This document shows, piece by piece, positions 15,840 through 22,442 of a DNA stretch of 64,000 nt. Location of the stretch: contig JAEZQK010000088.1 in assembly GCA_023413135.1 (NCBI GenBank), positions 19,414 through 83,413 on the forward strand, given 5' to 3'. The translations under genes and the position numbers were made by a program. Each line of letters starts with the position of its first letter. The stretch's first letter is position 1. The notes beneath the pieces were generated by a model that saw nothing but the letters and a program-made list of their open reading frames with translations, had not been told where the DNA came from and ran no database searches. Source of the DNA: Bacillota bacterium (GTDB taxonomy: Bacteria; Bacillota; Clostridia; Christensenellales; Aristaeellaceae).

Positions 15840-16910
15840 TCAGTTCGCCTCTCCCGGCTTTACATCGGTGATTTCTGTTTTTGAGCGGGATTTTGCCTGA
15901 TTCAGGATATAGCCAATCATGCCCAGGAGAAAAAATGCTCCGAAAGCGTATGGCAGTAAACCTGCGATGTAATCCATACTCAGGCTGTCAAATGCACCGG
16001 TACTTTGCGCTGTGGCGGTATGGCTTCCCGTTGCTGCATCAGCTGGCATTCCATTGGCCGGAATTGCAGGATTTGTTGGGATATACACATAGGAAGCATA
16101 GTTCTCCGCTTGCTGTGCTAAGCTGCTTTCCAGCATGCTTGCCGCAGCCAGGCCCTCGGCCAGATTCAAAACACTCTGGTGGAGCTTGGTCATCCTTTCA
16201 CTGTCATAGGGAATGCCGTTCTCCGAAACATAGGGGTTCAGGTTCAAAAGGCTCGCGGCGTCACTCATATGAGTGAGCGCATTTGTTAACAGCGCTTTGT
16301 TTTCAACAGCTTGGTCATACAGGCTGGAATAATACTGCGCGGTGCCGGTTATGTTCTGATCAGTAGCTTTTATCTGGCCTAAAAGATTGTCACTAAGCTT
16401 ATTCAGCATGGCGGTCCCAACGGCGATCTTGTACATACCGGAGTGAAGCTTTGCCATTTTTTCCGCATCGTACCTAAGCCCCATATCCTGCATGGAAACG
16501 GTCTGCGCTTGCGCATCTTCGTCACGTGTATCTTCGCTTACTGTTTCACTGTTTTCGGTTTTGCCGGTTGTTACGGGCTCCATTGTAAGGTACTGCATTG
16601 TATCATTCAGCTTTGCAATGATCCCCTCCAGCGTTTCCTTGTTCTTTTGTATATCGCCTTTGGGGCTGAACGCAGGCGTGCCGGTGTATTGCTGCTGCGC
16701 CATTGTTTGCGTATTGGCCGCAGCTTGCGTCTGTTCTGTCGCTTGTGTCTGCGCCGCTGCTTGCGTATGGGAAGCGGATTCATTTTTGCCCATGGCGGAA
16801 TGGCCCGCGTCTACAAAAAAGGTCTTGTAGCCGATAGAAAACACCACCAGAACGACCATTAATACAGTCACCATCATCATGGCACTAAAAAACCGCTTGA
16901 CATTGCTCAT
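15840..16910 (-). CDS. Membrane-anchored extracellular protein with duplicated helical module
   Basis: 356 residues with an N-terminal helix (MMMVTVLMVVLVVFSIGY) and a C-terminal helix (YIAGLLPYAFGAFFLLGMIGYI). A Gln/Thr/Ala-rich linker precedes two related modules of roughly 80 residues, marked by GLRYDAEKMAKLHSGMYKIA and GIPYDSERMTKLHQSVLNLA. These look like an internal duplication of a helical domain. It is the first gene after a CsoR-type operator at 16940-16956, heading the run of small membrane proteins. No family is recognised; a structural or metal-handling role at the outer face of the membrane is inferred. Confidence 0.65.
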   Translation of the reverse strand: MSNVKRFFSAMMMVTVLMVVLVVFSIGYKTFFVDAGHSAMGKNESASHTQAAAQTQATEQTQAAANTQTMAQQQYTGTPAFSPKGDIQKNKETLEGIIAKLNDTMQYLTMEPVTTGKTENSETVSEDTRDEDAQAQTVSMQDMGLRYDAEKMAKLHSGMYKIAVGTAMLNKLSDNLLGQIKATDQNITGTAQYYSSLYDQAVENKALLTNALTHMSDAASLLNLNPYVSENGIPYDSERMTKLHQSVLNLAEGLAAASMLESSLAQQAENYASYVYIPTNPAIPANGMPADAATGSHTATAQSTGAFDSLSMDYIAGLLPYAFGAFFLLGMIGYILNQAKSRSKTEITDVKPGEAN

Positions 16911-16939
16911 CGATCTTGCACCTTCCAGCCTATAATACT

Positions 16940-16956
16940 ATACCAAGGTAGGGTAT
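16940..16956. promoter_or_regulatory. CsoR-type operator in front of the membrane-protein operon
   Basis: ATACCAAGGTAGGGTAT has ATACC/GGTAT arms and a G-rich centre, matching the ATACCC-GGGTAT pattern of the two stronger sites in this window. It lies about 30 bases upstream of the start at 16910. An A/T-rich -10-like TATTAT overlaps its downstream side in the minus direction; no clear -35 is visible. Confidence 0.6.
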
Positions 16957-17100
16957 ATGGAGGATAAAACACCCCCTTTTCACCACTTGCGATGACCGCC
17001 TTTGAGTATGTGTCCATACCCGTACTTGCGTTCATCTGAGGACATTATGCCTGTGTATCATGAAGATTTGATGGAGATTTATGTTCTCACAAGTTTTTTT

Positions 17101-18510
17101 TCATTTCTTTTTTAGCCTGAGTGTGTTCCCAACAACCGATACGGTACCAAGGATTATGGCAGCCATCGCAAGTACCGGGTTCATAAGGGGGCCGCCAAAA
17201 AGATCGAGCAGGCCTGCCGCAACCGGAATGCCGATTACATGATAGGCAAATGCCCAGAACAGATTACCCCTTAAGATGCGTACCGTTTTCCTGCATAATT
17301 GTATGGCTGCTGCCACATTTGTAAGGTCATTGCCCGTGAGCACAATATCAGAAGCTGCTATGGCCTTATCCGCAGATAGGCCAACGACGATGCCGGCATC
17401 GGCTTGCAAAAGGGCCGGCGCGTCGCTTGCGCTGCTGCCCACCACAGCCACTTTCTTCCCTTCGGTTTGTAAGCTTTTCACCGCATGTATACTGTCTTGC
17501 GGCGGTATACCGGCAAGGAGCCTTGAAACACCTGCCTGCTGTGCGACGGTTTCGGCGGTCTTTATATCATCGCCTGTCACCATCACTACTTCTATGCCCA
17601 TGGACTTAAGCATTTGAATGGTTTTTTTGCTGCTTTCCTTTACGGTGTGCGCGGGTACAACATCCGCTTCCCTGGTCATGACATCGCAAATTATATCCGA
17701 TTCGCCTAGCACAACCGTATCGATATTGCCCGCCGCTTCAAAGGCTTCTGTTCCTTTGATGAGTATCCCATGCTTTATGCCTCTTCTGGCGCTTATGCAA
17801 GCAGCGGCAGGGGCGGCAATACCAAGGCTTCCCGGGCATGCAATGATGAGGACAGAGAGGAGGACAGACAGTGCAAACGTACTATTCTGGCCGCCCATCA
17901 GCCACGCTCCGGTTGCAATGACCGCAAGCGTGCCTAGGATGGGTACATAGTACCCTGATACGGTATCCGTCCAAGGCACGGGACGCATTTTGGACGGATT
18001 AGCTTCCCACGCGGCAATATTTGAATCTTTCCCTGCAACCTTTTTGATGAACTTTCTAACCTTGCCTTGTGTTGACGCCTCCCGCATTCTGCCCAGCAGG
18101 GAAAGGGTAATGATTGCGCCGGCTGATGCAAAGTACAACCTATCGGAAGCGCCGAAATTGCCTATGTAAATCTGATAGGTGGAGTACAGGCTATAACCGA
18201 AGGATGTAAGCGATCCGATGGCAATCAGCGTATCCATGTTGGGGCTTCTTTGAAAGAGAGCTTTGAGGCCGGCAAAAAAGAACCTGTAACCAGCCAGGAT
18301 GATTGGCAGCGTCAACACAATTTGTACCAGCGCAAGCGACAAGGGATACTGCATTGGCTCAAGCATGCTGGGATAGGGGATGGTCAGCCACCAGAGCATG
18401 GGTACGATCGCCAGGTATAAAAGCGGCAGGCAAAATGCAGCCGCAATGACAAACTTTACCCTGAGGGTGCGGCGCTTTCTCCTTTGTCTTCTTTCATCAT
18501 CTATTACCAT
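17101..18510 (-). CDS. Catalytically dead CopA-like P1B-ATPase lacking actuator and nucleotide domains
   Basis: 469 residues, aligning by eye along its length with the complete CopA at 22443. The HMA domains are absent. The actuator domain with TGES is replaced by a short link (VRKFIKKVAGKDSN...), and the nucleotide domain with the HP motif is missing. CPC is CPG (225-227), the phosphorylated Asp of DKTGT is Gly 269 (VVLGESD), GDGIND is GSSASD (358-363), membrane YN is YH and the MxxSS helix reads AAIILGTVSVV. Membrane helices and the P-domain core (VVMVTGDD) remain, with no stop or frameshift. It cannot be an ordinary ion pump; a regulatory or scaffold role is inferred. Confidence 0.85.
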   Translation of the reverse strand: MVIDDERRQRRKRRTLRVKFVIAAAFCLPLLYLAIVPMLWWLTIPYPSMLEPMQYPLSLALVQIVLTLPIILAGYRFFFAGLKALFQRSPNMDTLIAIGSLTSFGYSLYSTYQIYIGNFGASDRLYFASAGAIITLSLLGRMREASTQGKVRKFIKKVAGKDSNIAAWEANPSKMRPVPWTDTVSGYYVPILGTLAVIATGAWLMGGQNSTFALSVLLSVLIIACPGSLGIAAPAAACISARRGIKHGILIKGTEAFEAAGNIDTVVLGESDIICDVMTREADVVPAHTVKESSKKTIQMLKSMGIEVVMVTGDDIKTAETVAQQAGVSRLLAGIPPQDSIHAVKSLQTEGKKVAVVGSSASDAPALLQADAGIVVGLSADKAIAASDIVLTGNDLTNVAAAIQLCRKTVRILRGNLFWAFAYHVIGIPVAAGLLDLFGGPLMNPVLAMAAIILGTVSVVGNTLRLKKK

Positions 18511-18535
18511 GGGGAATTCTCCTCGTCTAAATGGA

Positions 18536-18778
18536 TTAATGACACCTGGGTTTGTGGTGGCTTTCTTCCGAATTGTGCCCTTTATCCATGGCCTTGTGCA
18601 TCAGGGGCATCATCAGCAAATGCGACAGCGGGCAAAGGAGAAGCATAACGGCAGGCAAATAACTGCCAATGTTTATCACACCGGAACGATTCAGTATAAG
18701 TATCAGCATCGCTGTTATAGGCGCAATCACGCAAAGCGCCATCAGGTATTTCCTCTTTTTGTTTCCTTGCTTTTCCAT
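18536..18778 (-). CDS. Small membrane protein, DUF2933-like
   Basis: 80 residues with two hydrophobic segments (YLMALCVIAPITAMLILIL, YLPAVMLLLCPLSHLLMMPLM) and a His/Cys/Met-bearing tail (MHKAMDKGHNSEESHHKPRCH). The CPLSHLLMM...H pattern is close to DUF2933 proteins, which commonly accompany copper-resistance genes. It lies between csoR and the pseudo-ATPase with short gaps, so it is part of the same transcript. The clustered Met/His/Cys suggest metal contact. Confidence 0.7.
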   Translation of the reverse strand: MEKQGNKKRKYLMALCVIAPITAMLILILNRSGVINIGSYLPAVMLLLCPLSHLLMMPLMHKAMDKGHNSEESHHKPRCH

Positions 18779-18839
18779 AACTAACCTCCTTTCACATTGC
18801 GTTTTTTTATACTAACTGCATAGACGGTATCGAATGATA

Positions 18840-19166
18840 TTACAGCAGCCTGCCGATGGTGACCAGCAGCTCATCTACAATCTCGTCTTCGCCGCCCCTG
18901 ATTTTCTCCACCAGGCAACCCTTGATATGGTTTTCCAAAACCAGCTTGCCGATGGAATTCAGCGCCGATTGTACCGCGGCAATTTGAGTCAATACGTCAT
19001 CGCAGTAGACATCCTTCTCAATCATGCCTTTGATGCCGCGAACCTGGCCCTCCACCCGGTTCAGCCTTGATACAAGGCCGGATTTCAGCTTTAACTCCCG
19101 GGATGTCATTCTTCCGCCGCTCTCTTTTGTATCGCAGCAGCCCGTTTTCGTAACATTCATGTCCAT
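18840..19166 (-). CDS. csoR: CsoR-family copper-sensing repressor (copy 1)
   Basis: 108 residues from ATG 19166, chosen for AAGGGGGAAG upstream; the longer frame to 19298 crosses its own promoter. The all-helical DUF156 fold is clear: LVSRLNRVEGQVRGIKGMIEKDVYCDDVLTQIAAVQSALNSI. The Cu(I) triad is present as Cys in VYC, His in ENHI and Cys in KGC. An extra CC pair lies near the N-terminus. Apo-CsoR binds the operator and Cu(I) releases it. A perfect operator sits just after its own -10 box, so it is autoregulated and heads the minus-strand copper operon. Confidence 0.92.
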   Translation of the reverse strand: MDMNVTKTGCCDTKESGGRMTSRELKLKSGLVSRLNRVEGQVRGIKGMIEKDVYCDDVLTQIAAVQSALNSIGKLVLENHIKGCLVEKIRGGEDEIVDELLVTIGRLL

Positions 19167-19197
19167 TACCGCTTCCCCCTTGCTTCGTCCGGATAAC

Positions 19198-19214
19198 ATA
19201 CCCCCTGTGGGTAT
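19198..19214. promoter_or_regulatory. CsoR operator in front of csoR copy 1
   Basis: ATACCCCCTGTGGGTAT is close to the classical CsoR operator (ATACCC...GGGTAT). It lies immediately downstream of the -10 box of the minus-strand promoter, ideally placed to block initiation. Confidence 0.85.
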
Positions 19215-19220
19215 ATGGGC

Positions 19221-19249
19221 ATTATACGCAAGACATTTTGCATTGTCAA
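19221..19249 (-). promoter_or_regulatory. Consensus promoter of the csoR-1 operon
   Basis: On the minus strand TTGACA (19244-19249), 17 bases, TATAAT (19221-19226): a perfect consensus, so tight repression by CsoR would be needed. Confidence 0.9.
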
Positions 19250-19364
19250 CAGGGACCTTTTCACGCATTTTATAAGGATACGCAAAAACATTGACCAAAA
19301 TATTCTGTGAAAACCAAAAGAAAAAGTTGCGTTCTCCATCAAATCTCCAAAAAGCTGCTGTAGC

Positions 19365-21203
19365 ATGGGGTCAGTACATGAAAAGAAAGGGGAGAGCGCT
19401 ACGGCAACCTCCAAAATCGTCAAAAAAACGCTGAAGATCGACGGAATGACTTGCGTAAGCTGCGAAAACAGGATTGAGCGCAAGCTTCAAAATACGCCCG
19501 GCATTCTTACTGCAAAGGTAAGCTATTCCGGCGGGACAGCCGTCCTTACATATGACAGTCAGGCTGTCACGCTGGAGGGCATTACAGAAATCATCGAGCG
19601 GATGGACTACAAGGTCAAAAGCGCCGTGCGTACCGCCGGTCCCAAGGCAGACATCACAAAGACGCTGGGCGTTGCTATCGTGCTATTTGCGCTTTACATG
19701 ATCGTAAGCCGCCTGGGCGTCCTGAATATTTTCAATGCCTTTCCCCAGGCGGAAAAGAACATGGGCTATGGCATGCTGTTTGTGATCGGGCTTTTGACTT
19801 CCGTGCATTGCGTGGCCATGTGCGGGGGCATCGGCTTGTCCCAGTGTGTTCCCCAGGGGAAGGATGTTGCGGGCAGCGGGAAGTGGTCTACCATCCGGCC
19901 CAGCCTTTTGTACAACGCCGGCAGGGTCATTTCGTATACAATTGTCGGCGGGATCGTGGGCGCCATCGGCTCTGTGGTCAGCTTTTCCGGCGCGCTCAAG
20001 GGCGTCGTGCAGCTGGCTGCCGGGGTGTTCATGGTCATCATGGGGCTGAACATGCTCAATCTCTTCCCCTGGCTCAAAAAGCTGAACCCAAGGATGCCCA
20101 AAATCTTTGCACGGAAAATCAACCGGGAAAAAGGGCGCAGCAACAGCCCCCTGTATGTGGGGCTTTTAAACGGGTTGATGCCCTGCGGACCTTTGCAGGC
20201 CATGCAATTGTATGCATTGTCCACGGGCAGCCCGCTCAGTGGCGCGCTGTCGATGCTTTTGTTCAGCCTGGGCACCGTGCCGCTGATGTTCGGCCTGGGC
20301 GCGCTCAGCTCCATTTTGAGCAAGAAGTTCACCCACCGGATGATGCGCGTCAGCGCCGTGCTGGTTACGATGCTTGGCGTTTTCATGTTCTCAAGCGGCA
20401 TGAGCCTTTCCGGCATTGCGCTCCCTTCCGCCAGCGGCGATGCAAAAAGCGGGAATATTGCCCAGGTGAAGGATGGCATTCAGTATATAACCACCGGTCT
20501 TTCCTCCGGGCGGTATGAGCCCATCACCGTGCAAAAGGGCATCCCCGTCCAGTGGATCATTCAGGCGGAAGACGGCGACATCAACGGCTGCAACAACAGG
20601 ATCATCATCCCCAAATACAATAAGGAGATGCAGTTGTCCATCGGCGACAACGTGATCGAATTTACGCCTACGGATAGCGGCGTTGTTCCCTATAGCTGCT
20701 GGATGGGCATGATCAGAAGCCAGATCACGGTGGTGGATGATATCAACAACGCCAGTACACCAGCACCTTTACCTAATAATAATGAAGCTGCGTACCGTAT
20801 TCCCACGGAGGAGATCGCCATGGCCCGGATTGAGGATGGCGTACAGTATGCGGAAATCACCATAGACGGAAGCGGGTTTACCCCCGCCGTGGTGGTCATG
20901 CAAAACGGGGTTGAAACGGAATGGGTGATCAATGCTGTAAATCCAAGCGGCGGCAGCAGCGTCCTTTTGTTCCCCCAATACTACGCGCAGATCGATGTGA
21001 ATGACGGGGACAATGAGATTACATTGGTGCCCGAGGGGGACTTTGACTTTTCCACAGCGGACGCTTCCTACTTTGGGTATGTGAAGGTGGTCGACGACCT
21101 GAAAAACGTGGACCTTGACCAGATCCGGCAGGAGGTCCGGCAGTATACCCCTGTTTTCTGGGATGTAAGCCAGGATAGCGCAGCGTTTCCCAGCTGCCAT
21201 TAA
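19365..21203 (+). CDS. Fusion of HMA domain, TauE/DsbD-like membrane domain and two cupredoxin domains
   Basis: 612 residues. HMA domain with GMTCVSCENR (27-36); a helix at 100-120; then a sulfite-exporter/DsbD_2-like membrane domain with SVHCVAMCGG (146-155) and LMPCGPLQAM (271-280). Cupredoxin 1 (about 366-459) holds candidate copper ligands in NGCNN (Cys 409) and YSCWMGM (Cys 445). Cupredoxin 2 (about 490-578) follows the same pattern but has GGSSV and ASYFGY at those places, so the ligands are lost. The protein ends in SCH. It could pass copper between membrane and cupredoxin. The start at 19365 lacks a strong ribosome site, so the N-terminus is uncertain. Confidence 0.85.
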   Translation: MGSVHEKKGESATATSKIVKKTLKIDGMTCVSCENRIERKLQNTPGILTAKVSYSGGTAVLTYDSQAVTLEGITEIIERMDYKVKSAVRTAGPKADITKTLGVAIVLFALYMIVSRLGVLNIFNAFPQAEKNMGYGMLFVIGLLTSVHCVAMCGGIGLSQCVPQGKDVAGSGKWSTIRPSLLYNAGRVISYTIVGGIVGAIGSVVSFSGALKGVVQLAAGVFMVIMGLNMLNLFPWLKKLNPRMPKIFARKINREKGRSNSPLYVGLLNGLMPCGPLQAMQLYALSTGSPLSGALSMLLFSLGTVPLMFGLGALSSILSKKFTHRMMRVSAVLVTMLGVFMFSSGMSLSGIALPSASGDAKSGNIAQVKDGIQYITTGLSSGRYEPITVQKGIPVQWIIQAEDGDINGCNNRIIIPKYNKEMQLSIGDNVIEFTPTDSGVVPYSCWMGMIRSQITVVDDINNASTPAPLPNNNEAAYRIPTEEIAMARIEDGVQYAEITIDGSGFTPAVVVMQNGVETEWVINAVNPSGGSSVLLFPQYYAQIDVNDGDNEITLVPEGDFDFSTADASYFGYVKVVDDLKNVDLDQIRQEVRQYTPVFWDVSQDSAAFPSCH

Positions 21204-21295
21204 TATGGAATAACATACTTTTTACTGTTCACTATTCATTGTTCAATGTTCTTTGTTCATTGGAATGGTTCGTGCGAATTTATTTTATTTCCCTC

Positions 21296-21324
21296 TTGAC
21301 AAGCGAAAGATATGCATCTATACT
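21296..21324 (+). promoter_or_regulatory. Promoter of the csoR-2/copA operon
   Basis: TTGACA (21296-21301), 17 bases, TATACT (21319-21324), followed five bases later by a CsoR operator. Confidence 0.85.
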
Positions 21325-21328
21325 GGCG

Positions 21329-21347
21329 ATACACCCCAGGGGGGTAT
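21329..21347. promoter_or_regulatory. CsoR operator in front of csoR copy 2
   Basis: ATACACCCCAGGGGGGTAT has the G/C-rich core and ATAC/GTAT ends of CsoR operators and covers the expected transcription start. Confidence 0.85.
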
Positions 21348-21380
21348 GGTATTACTCCGAACCTAGGAGGAGGCGGTATC

Positions 21381-21734
21381 TTGGCAAACGAGCAATGGGA
21401 AGATGTTCAACCGGAGGATGCTTTGGCGGAAGAAACGCCCATGTGCCCTCATTGTGCGCAAAGGACGACGGTCCGGGAGGAGAAGCTGCGTTCCTCGCTG
21501 CTCCGGCGGCTCAACTGTGTGGAAGGGCAGGTGCGCGGCATCAAGGGGATGGTGGAGAAAGACGTGTACTGCGACGACGTCCTCAACCAGATCGCCGCCG
21601 TTCGGTCGGCCCTGACCTCTATCAGCAAGATGGTGCTGGAAAACCACATTCACGGATGCCTGGTGGATAAGATCCGCAGCGGCGAAGACGATGTGGTGGA
21701 CGAACTGGTGGCAACCATCGGCAGGCTCCTATAA
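21381..21734 (+). CDS. csoR: CsoR-family copper-sensing repressor (copy 2)
   Basis: 117 residues from TTG 21381, which has GGAGGAGG seven bases upstream; the ATG at 21312 lies inside the promoter. The core RLNCVEGQVRGIKGMVEKDVYCDDVLNQIAAVRSAL is nearly identical to copy 1, and the Cys-His-Cys ligand set (VYC, ENHI, HGC) is intact. The N-terminus adds an acidic stretch and a CPHC motif absent from copy 1. It heads the plus-strand operon with DUF2318, copA, a lipoprotein and copZ, and probably represses it. Cross-talk with copy 1 at the shared operator type is likely. Confidence 0.9.
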   Translation: MANEQWEDVQPEDALAEETPMCPHCAQRTTVREEKLRSSLLRRLNCVEGQVRGIKGMVEKDVYCDDVLNQIAAVRSALTSISKMVLENHIHGCLVDKIRSGEDDVVDELVATIGRLL

Positions 21735-21800
21735 GTGCGTTGGGCACTTTTGTATCATGAATAAGGCATAAGGCAAATATAAAAGGAAGGATGTTTTACA

Positions 21801-22385
21801 ATGCCCTACACAAACAAGAACAGCAAAAAGCCGGCGCCCAAGAAAACCAAAAAGCCGGTGGTTTACATTTCGGGGGTCGCGGCCCTGGCCGTTGTGATCC
21901 TGGTCGTGGTGCTGGCCATACAGCCCGGCGCTCCCGCCGCCCAGCCCGCCGCGCAGCCGGGAACGGCCGTGGCTCAAGCAAACACTCCCGCCACTGCAAC
22001 AGAAGCTCCCGCCGCCCAAAGCGGCGATGTGGTGATCAATATCAAGGATGTCAGCGAGACGGCTACCTTCTATCCTGCGGAGGTGGACGGCGTAAAAATG
22101 GAGGTGCTGGCGGTGAAAGCGCCGGATGGCACCATCCGCACAGCTTTTAATACCTGTCAGGTTTGTTATGACTCAGGCCGGGGATATTACGTGCAGGAAG
22201 GAAGCGTACTGGTTTGCCAGAACTGCGGCAACCGCTTCCGCACAAGCGATGTGGAAAAGGTGAAAGGCGGCTGCAACCCGGTGCCGATCCTTGAGGAAGA
22301 AAAGATCGTGGATGAAAACACCATCACCGTCCCGGCGGAACTGCTGAAAAAAGCCAAGGCGCTCTTCGCCGACTGGAAGCGGTAA
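21801..22385 (+). CDS. DUF2318 membrane-anchored Cys-rich protein
   Basis: 194 residues: a basic N-terminus, one membrane anchor (VYISGVAALAVVILVVVLAI), an Ala/Pro-rich linker, then the DUF2318 domain with NTCQVCYDSGRGYYV, VLVCQNCGNRF and KGGCNPVPI. Five cysteines in two CxxC pairs plus one suggest a metal or redox site. DUF2318 domains occur in membrane iron/metal permease systems (FtrABCD-like) and copper loci. The domain would face outward. It lies between csoR-2 and copA with a good ribosome site (AAGGAAGG). Confidence 0.82.
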   Translation: MPYTNKNSKKPAPKKTKKPVVYISGVAALAVVILVVVLAIQPGAPAAQPAAQPGTAVAQANTPATATEAPAAQSGDVVINIKDVSETATFYPAEVDGVKMEVLAVKAPDGTIRTAFNTCQVCYDSGRGYYVQEGSVLVCQNCGNRFRTSDVEKVKGGCNPVPILEEEKIVDENTITVPAELLKKAKALFADWKR

Positions 22386-22442
22386 CAATAGATAAGCCCG
22401 GCGCTAATAGTCCGGGCGAGGAAAGGAAAGGCTGTATAAACC

